Below are positions 35,751-47,473 of a stretch of 64,000 bases of DNA, in pieces (within the stretch, counting starts at the first letter, position 1; the number at the start of each line of letters is the position of its first letter). A program made the translations under genes and the position numbers. The DNA comes from Hymenopellis radicata (taxonomy: Eukaryota > Basidiomycota > Agaricomycetes > Agaricales > Physalacriaceae). Where the stretch lies: positions 39,430-103,429 of the forward strand of contig JADNRX010000199.1 of the NCBI GenBank assembly GCA_015501595.1, given 5' to 3'. Below the pieces are notes generated by a model. It was not told where the DNA came from. It ran no database searches and was given only the letters and a program-made list of their open reading frames with translations.

Positions 35751-35769
35751 GGAGGCGATTTACAAGCCC

Positions 35770-36560
35770 TTCTGGCGGTCCTAGCTCGGGTGGCCAGCTG
35801 AAACTGGCGGGAAAGGTCATTCTTGAATCCGTGACTTATCCCATCATTCGCGACTATCTCGTTGAAATCGTCGTTGCGCCACAGCACGTATGTGTCGACT
35901 ATCCGGAAGGTTGCCACCTGCATGCGCGCTGCCCTTGGTGCTCTCGTTGACGCCGAGGAGCTCACTGGCTTTGACGTTGAAGAGGATGTGAGCATTCTTT
36001 CCAAGGTTCACCCTCCTCTCCACGTCCGTGTCACTCCCTCGCCAGCCATGCTCGCGACTGTCGCTCCCGTCACCGTCCCGACTGCCGGCCCTCATACGAC
36101 CACCAACTCGTCGAGAGTTTCATGTCCGCCTGGTCTCGTCTTGTCGGTGATCATCTCCTTTCCAAGCGGATCATTGTCGTCCTTGCCATGAGCATCAGCT
36201 TCAATGGATATCTACTCAAGGCTATTGGTGCCGGCCTCGCCGGCAAGACCAACACCGTCAAGAGCGGCGGAAAGTGAAGGTAAAACGCAAGAGACTCCCG
36301 TTGTCGCGCGTGCCGTTATCCAGAAATCCATTTACATTCCTCCTCCGATGGCCACCACCGAGGGTACTTTGATCGCGTCGATATCGCGTGGCTGCGTGCA
36401 TGGCTCTTAACGCTGATGGTGTTACTACCGTCGTTACCCCGAACGGTATGACCCATTGGCACGCTATCGACTTCCCCTCGATACTCTCACTGCTGAATCG
36501 ATCCAGATTTTCGGCCAAGGTATTGGTCTTCGCCTCTTTAGGTAAAGCGCCGCCTTGCCG
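35770..36560 (+). pseudogene. HMG-CoA reductase fragments
   Basis: Pieces of HMG-CoA reductase follow the acetyltransferase relic. They include a membrane-region-like ESVTYPIIRDYLVEIVV (about 35825), a segment around 36140-36200 resembling the linker before the catalytic domain, and the catalytic start MATTEGTLIASISRGC (36349) followed in another frame by VTTVVTPNGMTHWHAIDFPS. The pieces are in different frames, large parts are missing, and nothing continues after about 36560. The intact enzyme makes mevalonate for sterols and terpenoids. A functional gene must lie elsewhere. Confidence 0.75.
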
Positions 36561-37431
36561 AAATGTACCATCTCGTTTCGGGCTAAGCCACAGTTGTTGT
36601 TCGGAAGGGCATGTCGCGCACAGCCGCGACCAAGGCGACGTCCGCCTCGGAAACTCCAACAAAGGGCAAGGTATGCAGTATGTAAGTCATATTCAAGCTA
36701 TATACATGGGTGATACATAGCTTTATACATAGGTACACACAAGGCTACATATAAAGGTGCGTACAATGGACTTACATTCGGTGCAATGCCTTACAACGAA
36801 TTCAGACCCATTTATTGAATTGTCGTGTATTATAAGGGCCTATGAAACTCTACTTACATTTGGCAAAAAGCTGTGTATCCCTTTGCCGCTCATGCAACCG
36901 CATGCATGCGGCGCACACTTTTTGTGATGTACGCCCAGCAGTGTTCCTTATCACGCCAATCCGCATTCATCTGCGTGGGCGACTTCGCTCCTGTCATTCG
37001 CCGCAGCGACATCAACTGCACCGTCGAGTGGGGTCGACTGCTTGGCTGCCTACAGTCCCGTAATGGGACCACTGAATACGTTTTGGCACCAAAGCGAACG
37101 AAAGTCAAACTTTTCGTCTCATAAGAGTGGGTCTCGTTCTCCATTGGAAACGAAAGATACTGATGCATCCTGGTATTTCAGAGAAACTGTGTGTGACCAA
37201 CTTTGACAAGAAGCGGCAGAGCGTGCCGTGTGTGGTGTTATGTAGATGGATACTTATGTTCAACACAATGTATATTATTGCGGGACGGTTTCCATTGTGC
37301 TCTATCTTCAAGTTATCCAATGGCCCTCAGCATTATGATTCTGATGGCCTTGTACTTGTGCTGCTGTTGCACAGCCACAGAGGACCCTCTCAGGTCCGAC
37401 ACCAGTGCTTAGCGACATCAGATCCTTCTAG
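36561..37431. other. Intergenic region with AT-rich tract
   Basis: 36680-36760 carries CATAGCTTTATACATAGG-type sequence that, on the minus strand, resembles the 32150-32340 tract. No gene is recognised between 36770 and 37431. Confidence 0.4.
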
Positions 37432-37853
37432 ATGCGTAATTCAGACCGTTACTTCTTCACCGACTCGAACAGCGCCCTCCTACTAGCCTCCATGCTGTCA
37501 AAATCGGAGACTACTGCCGAATCGCACACAGCGCCTGATCTCGCACGTCAGAAGTTCCAACTTGAAGTTTTGCGGTATCTGGACGATATCAGATTACAGT
37601 TCAAGGATAGGCCAGAGGTTTATCCCCAGTTTCTGAGCATACTAGCCGATTTTAAGAACCAGAAGTACGTCTCAGGTGTTGTTTAGCACGGTCCTGCTCA
37701 GATTCACGAGACTATAGAAGGGACGTACAGGATGTTACGATAGCAGTAGTAAAGCTGTTTGAAGATCATCCTTCCCTTTTGGAAGGTTTTCGCGCATTTC
37801 TACCCGGACAGCGCACGTCAATGGAAGCTTCGGTGTCTGCGACCAGTGGTTGA
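37432..37853 (+). CDS. Single PAH (SIN3-type paired amphipathic helix) domain protein
   Basis: Exon 1 37432-37664 and exon 2 37721-37853, joined through AA|G, give 121 aa (or 101 aa from the second ATG at 37492). Residues cover one PAH domain: FQLEVLRYLDDIRLQFKDRP, VYPQFLSILADFKNQK, then across the 56-bp intron VVKLFEDHPSLLEGFRAFLP. This is the four-helix fold that binds repressor peptides in SIN3 co-repressors. No other SIN3 parts (HDAC-interaction domain, further PAH repeats) are visible nearby, so this is a stand-alone PAH protein or a relic of a SIN3 paralogue. Both exons are open and in phase, which favours a real gene. Confidence 0.65.
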
Positions 37854-38149
37854 TTGATATCGGTGATACGAAGAAGGCTTTTCTGGTGCGCACTCCACTG
37901 GTAGTATCAGAGACAGTCCTAATGCCAAGAAGGCTTCTGCTTTTCAATTGTTTAGACGTTTATTCCCAGTCGATTGCGCTGTAACACACGGTATATGATA
38001 TATTGTACACACACGAAAATACACAATCAAGCACGCATCATTCAGACACCTCGGGTTCGGGTGCCATACCATCAATCCTCACTGAGCTTGGCATATTCGC
38101 TAAGAGGAACTTGATCATTTTCTTTCTTCTGTAGTACACCGCCGTCAGG

Positions 38150-38975
38150 TTATAGCTCCAGGATGTAGGTTCGACTTACCTGATTGCCACAACAGAGGAA
38201 GTTCAGTGCTCGCTTGATCCACTTAGGTTTCTTCCATGCTATCAAGACGCCAATGAGGGTGAAGAGCGCACTTGGAATGCCTATGCCAAGAGAGATGAGA
38301 TCACTCTGACTGAGGCCGCCGTCTGACGCGGTGCTTGACGTTGGCGATGAAGATGAGACAGTGGATGTCGAGGTCGAAGTTGGGGTGGCGGGAAGGGACA
38401 CAGATGAAGATCCAGTCACATCGCTTACGAGAAGAAAGTACCACGAATAATAACCTTCAGAAGAGAGGTCGAGCTACGCAGTGTGAGCCGTTATGAAAGG
38501 ATTGCGGTAGACACAGACCAAAAGCTTACCGTAGCGTTCTTTGTGTCCGAACTTTGACCATTTCCTACCCAGAACGGTCCGCCACGATTGGAATTCGACG
38601 ATATTCTGGAACGCGTGAGCCAGGAATGAGATGACGATTGAGAAACAACCCCTCACTGCCACCAGTCCGTATCGCCGGTGTTGTTGATATACCATGGCTT
38701 TGGCGTTGTGATTTGAACGACGCCATCATCATTTGTGCTACCGATGTATGTGTGATATCGAACATTGCGCAAGACATGAGAGACGCCCGGATTGCCTATG
38801 AGTTGGAACTGTTCATGGCCTTCAAATACAAGCAGGACGATAAGAGGAAATTCACCTGCTGATCCGTCGCGCCATTCACGAACTTGGAGAGCGAGACACC
38901 TCCTGGAGGTGGATCTGCACTAACAGCGTCTTGGAATTTGTCGTAGATGTAGTATGTTCCGTCTGGCGGAGGCAT
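38150..38975 (-). CDS. Probable single-pass membrane protein with lectin-like N-terminus
   Basis: Minus-strand gene. It starts about 38975 (MPPPDGTYYIYDKFQDAVSA), with ATDQQ before a donor at 38873. Further coding follows in the 38650-38800 and 38560-38640 regions. The last exon is 38463-38150: GYYSWYFLLVSDVTG, a Ser/Thr-rich spacer, one membrane segment (SLGIGIPSALFTLIGVLIAW), and a short basic tail KKPKWIKRALNFLCC. GTYYI...DQQ is the pattern of ricin-type beta-trefoil domains of agaric proteins, which is suggestive only. The middle exons do not join in one frame in my reading, so a base error or an unseen intron remains. Confidence 0.5.
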
Positions 38976-40594
38976 TCTACCCAAGGCGAAAACTGGGGGC
39001 GAAAGTGAGAGAAACTTCCACGGGGTCGGCACATGTACTTTCCTATAATGTGTCTTATTGGCGCCTCATTTGTGTGACACCAAATGACAGCCTACATGGA
39101 AGTTGAAACGCCGTGCCTGCCATTAGGCGCCTTGATGATGAGGGTAGTATTTCTGATTCCGGTTGTTGGCTGCTGCTAGGGGAGAATTCGCAAGCTGGAA
39201 GTCTGGAAAACGAATCAGTAAGACTCAGTGTCGCGGTGAATGTCACAACCTGGGGGCAGGTTTGCAAAGAAAACTGTCTATGAGGACCGTTATCAGAAGC
39301 ATCAGCCGCCGCAAGATCAGCCGTTTTACCTTCAATTCATTATGAGGGTCATCTTCGCTGTCCGGCAGCGGTCAAAATTTGCATACTGTACACACCTTTT
39401 AATACAGTCCCTTGTTGTTCAAGGAACTCAACATCCCAGCGCACGGCAAAGTTAGCTCCGACATCAAGGTGCGTCGCATGTTGTTATCTCAAAGAATTCC
39501 TCTGAAACGAGTCCGTAGGGTAGCGGTCCTTATAGTAGCTCAGCTGCATTTTCGCCTCGTGGTATGACGTTTGTAGTCCACCGGTCGGTGCCAGGATTGA
39601 CCAGACCAGCAGATCTACTGAAACGATGGATAAGAGTCAGACCGTGAAACTCACAGCGTGAAGTAGTGCAGAGATACACTGTAGTGTTCATGCAGTGACA
39701 TGGTCTGACATCACAAGTTCGTCGAGGTTCATCTGGGAATGATAGACGAACAGGAGAACGAAATCGGGAACAATAGGGTCTCGAAATGAAGCGCTCGGGT
39801 GCCCTGCTAAATGCACTAGAATCTAAACCACGACCACCGCCACGGACGTCGACGAAAACAGTTAGCAAGTGCAGGAAACCGTGGTCCTCTGGTTTGCGAC
39901 GTGCGTACATCATGAATGTAGTGCATGGGCATTGGCAAGAGCGTTGGGCTACACGTGATCTCAAGCGTACTGCGTGACTAGGCGTGACCGCGTCAAACCC
40001 TCACGATCGAACCACCATGTACGCTAACAAGCCTTCCCAGAAATGCACCATAGATCTCCATCGAGAATAAAAGAGGTAGTCTAAATTGGTGAATGTTGTA
40101 TCCGGTGGGCACCGTCGTTTTCCCACGATGCTCTTGTTCTCGATCAGGTAATGCCAATCTACTAGTCGGTTTTCTGTTTCGCATATCGCTCACCTTCTCT
40201 CTTTTCTTCAGACGCAGATATATTGTTGCTTCTTGTGACTCTCTCTCCCCGTGAGGTGGACGTCGAAGTAGATTTGAAGCGTATGTGTCCCATACATCCA
40301 GACAATGTCTTTTCATAACCCAATCAAGAACAACAAGCAGCGTTTGATGCCTTTTGGGCTCGCGGTTGTTAGGTCACAGCTCTCTGACCTTGATGGATGC
40401 GATGCGGAGGAGTATAAAGCTGCCTGCTTAGGGACTCGACGACAACAACTCCCTTCCCCCTTCTTCACATTCCACAGAGGTCATCAATGCCTCACATGTC
40501 TTTCGCCGCCCGTGGGCGTATGGTATGCCACTCCTCGCTGCTACCCTTAAATTGAGGCTTATCATCAAACAGCGTGGCGTCCTTGTTATTCCAA
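38976..40594. other. Intergenic region, nothing recognised
   Basis: Frames at 39530-39964 and 39993-40316 (minus) are open but unfamiliar. The last few hundred bases before 40595 may hold the promoter or a first exon of the C2H2-like gene. Confidence 0.35.
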
Positions 40595-42712
40595 ATGCAC
40601 CGTCAGTTGACTATGGTTGGTTGTTCCACTGATACTGAAATTTTCGATATAGTCGGCGTAATCAAACTGAGCTCTTACTTTCAAGGGTTAGTCTTCAGGC
40701 GCGCGGCGATACCCTGTGTCACTCATACTCGCTTTCAGGATCTACAGCGAAAGGAGAAGTTTTCTATCGGTGATTTCGCATGCATTCAATGCAAGCGCCG
40801 TTATCCAACGTTAGAACGACTTCGAGAGCACTTTCGAGGTGCCAAAACCATTCACCCATCTTGTCCAGCGTGTGGAAGAGGTTTTGCGGATCATATCGAG
40901 CTCGACGAGGTGGGAGCAATATTTCTTTGGGCACGTCTCTTCTTACGACGATGATGCAGCATAAGAGGATGAATCATCCCAACATTTCATTGTGCATGAT
41001 TGTTGACTGCACCAGAGCTGGTCATGACCATAGGGCTCTTATGAATGTAAGTGAACCTTCTCTCACTATCCATACCGTACGTAGTAATTGACCTTCCTGT
41101 AGCATGTTTACTCCGACCATTCGCAAAGAGTAGAGTGTCGTTTCTGCCATAATTGGTATAATGATGACTTTCATCTTCACAATGTACGTCCTCTTCCCGC
41201 TGTGTGAACTTTGCTAATTGCTGTCCAATAGGGATCGCATAAAGCTGGTTGTCCAAACAATCGGTTGGACACCGCAATATCACAGGAGAGCGCCCAGTTT
41301 TTTGAAACAATTTTGGCAGCAACTACTGAGCGCGAAAGTGTAGCGCCAAATCACGTCGGTGCCTCGATTGGTACTTCGTACGCTCAGCGAATTACGGAGA
41401 TGGACACGCCCGTTCCCTCCGTACACCGGGAAGCATTCGCTCAAGTTGCCGTAGATCCAATCAATGCAAGCGACTCATCGCGACAGCATTCAATGCTTGG
41501 CGCTCTGTCGTCGGAGGACGAATCACTGGATTTCCATGTCCCGTCTGACCCGCCCGCTGCCGCCTCCCTCCGCACCGGAGTGCCCCCAGCTACTTTCAAT
41601 CTACACACCGACCATTATCTAGGAGGGACGCAATACCATTGGGCTCCAATGAACCCAACTCAACCATTCGCTAACCCTCCTCACGACCGTTCAGTGACGA
41701 ACGGGATTGAAGGGATGTCGGGTTGCACTGATGTTCAGACTCCGGGGCCACAATTAGGGAATGAAGCTTCTATATATCGTGCGGCGCAGCACGATGAAGA
41801 ATGGACTCTACTCCAGGCACCTGATGCTGCCTTACCAAATCAAGATGATATACACAACACTCCTGCGACTGAAGCTCGCTGCGAATCGCCCGAGTTAAGC
41901 CACTACCAGGCTGAAACAGACAAGCCCAACATCATAATCACTGCACCAGACAGTGAATCGGACACCATACGTAGGGTAAGGACCCAATCGTCTCGTGAAT
42001 CGAATACATTCTAATAATATTACAGCCTGACGCGACAGACTCGTGTACTCCCATCAACGAGAAAAGACCGGCCTTTGAGTCACTGCTGTCTGGCGAGTTC
42101 GGACCTCTGCACGCTGAAAGAAACCATCTTGCTGCAGTGTTAATTTCTGCCTCTCGCCTCTTCAGCAAGTCTCAAACAGTCAGCCCGACGGGCACGCCTT
42201 TGCTGAAGCCGAAAACTTCGTAAGTATTACAAGAGCGATAAGGGACCTAATGATTAACGTCCATTTAGCTTGTCTGTGGACTCTTCTCCAGCTGCTACTC
42301 GTATGCAAGAGCTCTGGGATGAAATGGTGCATATCGCGACCCTCTCGCGAAATGCGACTCCGCTGTCGACGCCTCTTTGCACTCCTGATCAGCCGTAAGT
42401 ATCGCGCGCATGGGCAGCAGTGTAACAACTAACGTATCGTTTAGGTTATATCCAGACAACGCACCATATCCTCTCCTCAACGAACGTTCTGCTGAGATGA
42501 ATAATCCGCCGTGTGGTCAAGATACCTTGTCGTCGACGTCTGCCTTACGAAGCGCTCACGACACGCCTCCTTCCGATTCCTCCTCTCCGAAGGTATACCA
42601 TGGCCGTTGGTCTTTTGGTCAGAACTCAGCAGGTGCGCTCATGTGTGCCGCGTGGAATGGATCGGCGGGACCTTTCTCCGAAGTAAACGGCGGAACGTTC
42701 TGTGGCAGGTAG
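40595..42712 (+). CDS. C2H2-type zinc-finger-like protein
   Basis: Exons 40595-40909, 40960-41046, 41103-41183, 41232-41975, 42026-42219, 42269-42394 and 42445-42712 are in phase from the first listed ATG (604 aa). The first 200 residues contain Cys/His clusters: FACIQCKRRYPTLERLREHF, HPSCPACGRGFADHIELDEH, CRFCHNWYNDDFHLHN and GSHKAGC, each spread over successive exons. The rest is Ser/Pro/Thr/Glu-rich and probably disordered. Candidate nucleic-acid or protein binder of unknown target. The start is uncertain, since an upstream intron or a start at 40613 is possible. Confidence 0.65.
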
Positions 42713-43597
42713 GAAGTATCACCAGGTGTACACGCGGCTTGCTGATCAAGGGCTTGAGCAGGTGTTGCCCATAAGCTGACCAAGAGTCGACGTGAATAAG
42801 GAAGCTCTATCTGTCTCATGATACCCAAAGTCTAAACGAAGTGAATGCGAAGTCCTTTCTCTGTACTACTACTAGTCTCTACCAACAAAGTTCCGTTATG
42901 TTTTCCTCTAAGGTGCCATGAGACAATATACACACAATATACATCTCTTCATTATTGGATGAACCGCAAGTATACAGACCGTCGCTCCAAAGAACAGTTC
43001 TACCAATGTTGGTGGGATTTATTTCTAGACTTCGTGTACTAGATTGTACGTCAATTCATCGCTGGACCTGGTGCTCAAGTACTCGTCCTGCCAAAACCCA
43101 AGACATGTGGCGTGCGTGGCCGAAGAACAGTACGCCGAGCGCACTATGGCTTCGTCCGTAACTGGGACTATCAGCAACAATGATATGACTAAAAAGAAAG
43201 CCATGTTGTAGGAACTTGTAGCATGACTTACAACTTTTCCGCTCCGCTTACAGGAGGAAAGGTACGGAACAGGTACGGAAGTGACAGTGATCCGTCTACT
43301 AGTTCTCACGGTCTTTGCCTTCTTTCTGCCCCCATCGCACTGACGAGCCTTTTTCTCCCCTCACGCTCTTCTTCTGGGAGGTTTTCCAGAGTTTCAAGTG
43401 TGCTTGCCTGAAACTGCAATGATTTCGCTCTCTGTGGTACTCTCTGGCAGTTCGCGCAGTGGTGGCTTGCTCGATACGACCTAAGCAATTTCATGCGCAG
43501 CTGTTAGATAACGTTTCATTCGTTCGCATTTATAGAATGCGACGCGTTGAAAAGGTTTTCCATTATCCTTCTCATTTACACTTCTACTGAAGCTAAC
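42713..43597. other. Intergenic region, nothing recognised
   Basis: No supported gene; the last 100 bp probably carry the promoter of the secreted peptidase gene. Confidence 0.4.
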
Positions 43598-45350
43598 ATG
43601 ACTTTTAGCTCTCTTCTTATTCCTTCTCTTCTCATTTCTTTCTCCGGGTGCTTTGCCCAGAGCTTCATTGTACTTCTGTACGTCGACTTCTTAGGTGTTG
43701 AACGCGCCCTTAACACCATTGTGCAGGTCGACGCATCGACGGAACTCAACCGGGCTTGCTGCTACGACGGCCTCAAGTTCACGTGTTTCCCGGTAGGAAT
43801 CGTTGTTTAGCTTGGCTACTCCCATTGTTTATACATGTCACTAGGTTCCTTTGGATTACTCAAACGAGGACGGCGCCAAAGTCGGCATAGCCGTCACTAA
43901 GTATCCGTCGACGGCCACAGTGGCAGAGGACAACTATCGTGGCCCCGTTATCTTCAACCCGGGGGTCCTGGCGAAAGCGGAGGCAGTGCCCTAAGCCCTT
44001 CAATGAGTCAGACCCTTTGCACACAAGTCATCGGTTCGCAATATGATATTGTGTCGTTTGATCCTCGAGGTAAAATTTCTTCGCATCGTGCTCCGGCATT
44101 CTCTAACGGTGTCAAGGTGTTGGGGTAACCTGCCTCGTACCTGAAAGTTCTTCTCTGCCGATACTGAACGTGTGTTCTGACTGGCGGAACAGGCCAAGTT
44201 TTACGCGTCGTAAACGCGACACACGACCCGACGCTGATTCCCAAGAAGTGGGCTAACGCGCAGCTTCTTGGTCAAATGGCGAAGGAGTACGATACTAAGG
44301 GAATGCAACACGTTGGTCGAGACAACTTGATGTACTGGGGCGTTTCGTGAGTCACGTCTCCCGTAGCTATTCTCCTTCGAGAGTTGACGCTTGTCTCTGA
44401 CATATATTGCTCCTCGTTAGGACCGTGTTCAGCGTCTGATCATCGATGGCCTCTTGGATTCTGAGGCGTCTTACTCTGGTTCGTTTTCTGATGTCTATGA
44501 CTGATCTTGTTCGTAGGTCACGGTGACTGGCGCACCCATATCGTGGCCGCCGATGCCGCTCTTCAAACCTTTTTCGATGGTTTCCCCGCCGCCGGTCTCG
44601 CGCACTGGGCATTCTACGCTGAAAGCGCGTCTCAGATTCAAGCCAAGTTCGAGTCTCTCTATCCCTCCGTTCTTGCGTCCCCGGTACCTGCCTACGTATA
44701 GCCGGTTCTTCTGTTTATGGCATTGTCGACTTTCCGGTCCTCAAACACGCAGTGTTAATATCCTCAGTTTATAACCCGTATACAATGTTCGCGGAGCTTG
44801 CGCAAGCCCTGGGCGAGCTTCAAGCGGGCGATGGAACGACGATCTACACCATGCAATTGCGAGGGATCAGCAGAGCCCTATGCGAATGCTTGGGAGAATG
44901 TGTATGCTGTCGCATATGGTGACGCCGTTGAGAACACAGAGTCTGCTACTGGCGTCACTGCCTACTGGGATGAGATCCATTGAAACACGTCCCCTTCGCC
45001 GATTCGTTGATGTTCCGATATATTGGATGCTCGTACGTTTCTCTTTCACTTGAAACCCCCAAAACGTTTGATTGACCTGTTGTCTACAGAGGATGGAAAG
45101 TATATTGAGAACGTCGCTTCATGGGGCCCTTTTCGGGGAATTCCAGATTCCCTCTCCTCGTCATGGGCAACACAGCTGATCCAGTAACACCTTTGTCCGC
45201 GTACGTTTCGCTGTGCTGCTTTGTTTACACCACGCCGACATTTGACAGAGCCAAGAAGACCGCTGCTGTTTCCCGGGAGCTGTCGTGCTTACCCAAGGTT
45301 CGCCTGTGGTACATGAATTTTTGCTCAGTCAGAGCCTTCTCTTAAGCTGA
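43598..45350 (+). pseudogene. Secreted tripeptidyl aminopeptidase-like hydrolase, broken
   Basis: Signal peptide MTFSSLLIPSLLISFSGCFA in exon 1 (43598-43669). Then come family motifs: QVPLDYSNED-type start of the fold, YRGPVIFNPG (oxyanion region), YDIVSFDPRG, NATHDPTLIPKKWANAQLLG, NLMYWGVS, DRVQRLIIDGLLDSEASY, GDWRTHIVAADAALQ, FPLLVMGNTADPVTPLSA and AKKTAAV. The nucleophile segment that should follow GVS (S-Y-G-x-x-x-G, about 14 residues) is absent between 44350 and 44420. The frame breaks in homopolymer runs at 43961-43965 (G), 45130-45133 (T) and 45269-45271 (T). The single-base breaks alone could be errors, but loss of the catalytic segment argues for a true pseudogene. The C-terminal end is unclear. 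Confidence 0.75.
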
Positions 45351-46024
45351 GTTTCTATCACTCCTCTCTCGCCACCTCGTCCAACTGTGTATACGTCCAC
45401 GCAGGCATAGATCCAGAATGGCACTCTTCCATTGGTTGGAACAGTCTGTTCGGTTTAAAGCAAGTTGTTTCCAGCGTATGCCTAGGTCGATTCGCGTTCA
45501 CACTTCCCATTTGTTTTGCGATCTTGTCCGCTTCTGCTTTCTTCCTTCATTCATTGGTTTGCAGACATTCGAGTACTTATCTATTCCCTTCAGCATTTTC
45601 AAGCAATCCATTTTTGAAATTCACCTTAAATGGCCACGAACGGGTTCACAGTATCTCCGAAGACGCTTGCCTTTTCTTTCATGCGAACCCATACTTGGTG
45701 AGGAACAATGGAAAGAGTGGCGCTAACTAACTGGCGTCCCTGATCGTGGCGTTTTGGAACACGTTGGGAACACGTGCTTGCTCTAGCTTCGTTGTCGACC
45801 ATGTGGTGTCCAGTTGGAGTTAGCGCGAATGTGCGCAGAATGACGCGTCCTTCAATTACTTGGACCGTCCAAACCTGGCGAACAATGCTCAATCCGTTTG
45901 TTGTAGAATTGCTTCCGCCCGTCTTTGTCCTATTTCGGCCCCTTTGCCCTTTGCTATAAAGCTGGCCGTATTCGCAGTCTTTGCATCGTCTCTTATCCTG
46001 CCGCTCGCTTGCAACTGGTTTACG

Positions 46025-46939
46025 ATGACTCAACCTTCCTTCGAAAGCACTCCAACTATGGAGCAGGTCACGGTCTCCCCTCCACCAATGTCAATACCGC
46101 CGCACTCTGACTATTATGGTCAGATACATCTTGTCAATGCGTCCTTGATACAGCCATACTTCGACTTGTGTCAAGAAGGCTTCGATAAGCTCGCGAAAGA
46201 GGAGATCTACAAATGTGGACGGAACAAGTCAATTCGCCTCGCGCACTCTCGCGTCCAGCGCAGCATGGGAAATCGGTCACCTCCGCGGGCTGTACAAAAA
46301 GTTGATTCCGATATTCCCGACCGCCCCGCCATTGTCTGCCCTCCCCCAGCGACAAAATCGACTCCCTCCGACATGAACAAAGCGTGGCTCTTTCTCATGG
46401 GCACTTTCGGCAGTCACCACAAAAACGCGATGCCAAATGTCCTGAAGGAATTTGCTGTCCCCATTCATACGAGGAACCTCAATCAGCAAGATGCGAAAGA
46501 AAGCATCCATACAACACCTCCCTGGGATGCCAATGGCAAACGCGCATGGGTCGTTTTGATCCCGATAACAACAATCGACGGGCTTCTTCCGGCCAAGCGA
46601 TGGGAAGGAAACGGAGCAACATATCGAGTCGACGAGGCAAACTACAACAAGCTCATGGCCAAAAGTCGCGAGCTGATGAAGGAGTTCAACACCCAAGCAC
46701 AGAATCCTAGAGTGCTAGCTCGATTTATAAATGCGCTATGGAACAGGCACCACGAGGACGTACGTCGCGAAGTACTCTTTATTCCTGTACATGACGTTCC
46801 TCTACAAGCTGATCTCATCTACAGGGCTCGTACGTCGCAACATTCAATGTACGTCCCGACTTCGAGTTAGTTACTGATAAACACAGCTGACTGTCTACAG
46901 CCTGCCCCTTCGAGCGCAAAAGGCGCGAGATGTAGGTAG
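46025..46939 (+). CDS. Hypothetical protein (285 aa)
   Basis: Exon 1 from ATG 46025 to 46829 and exon 2 46887-46939 (57-bp GT..AG intron), in phase, ending ARCR. No family recognised. The protein has a Ser/Pro-rich start, a basic stretch around RNKSIRLAHSRVQRSMG, a more ordered middle (MNKAWLFLMGTFGSHHKNAM, WVVLIPITTIDGLL) and ends with helices. The frame is open further upstream to 45860 with a hydrophobic run, but this lies in what looks like promoter sequence. Length of open frame and codon pattern are the only support. Confidence 0.5.
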
Positions 46940-47473
46940 AAATTTACCCAAGCAGCGATGTGTAGTAGCTATTAGCAACAACGCGGCGACTACTAGTAAA
47001 TGCTGTAGTGGCGCAGTTGTAAGGCTAGACACTCGGAAATGCAACAGCGGCACAGATGTAGAAACCCTGATTAACAACGCGTCTGATCAACTGAATGTAA
47101 GTGAGGCTGCGTCTTCCAGTCTAATGTACTGACAACGGTTTACAGAGGTTGAAGATCAGGAGGTGTAAGCTCTGTTCACCGAAACAGTAGAATAAATAAA
47201 AGTAGTACTGGAGTGTATTCGTACCATCTGTATATCAGCGTACAGATATGTTTCGAACATATATCGGTATTTTCAGCCATCAAAAGTTGACCGTGTAACC
47301 TATTCGGCTTAGCCGTTACAGCCCCAAGTCATGATCCAACGTGAGACCTTGGAACGATCGATCCTTCTTCCCCCATCACCTACTCCGACTCATCCTGTCA
47401 ACGTCGTCTTTCTTGCGACAGTAAACGAATCAGTGCGGACACCAACACGGTGTCACCAGAACAAGGAAGGAAC
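46940..47473. other. Intergenic region
   Basis: AT-rich around 47190-47290 with small inverted repeats (GTATATCAGCGTACAGATAT region). Nothing else seen. Confidence 0.4.

Noticed and set aside
31985..36850. Terminal inverted repeats of a large transposon
   Set aside because: The AT-rich tracts are only loosely similar and no target duplication or clean ends can be seen; kept as a hypothesis only.
45860..46024. N-terminal extension with hydrophobic segment of the 46-kb hypothetical gene
   Set aside because: Open by chance over what looks like promoter sequence; the ATG at 46025 gives a more sensible start. Not excluded.
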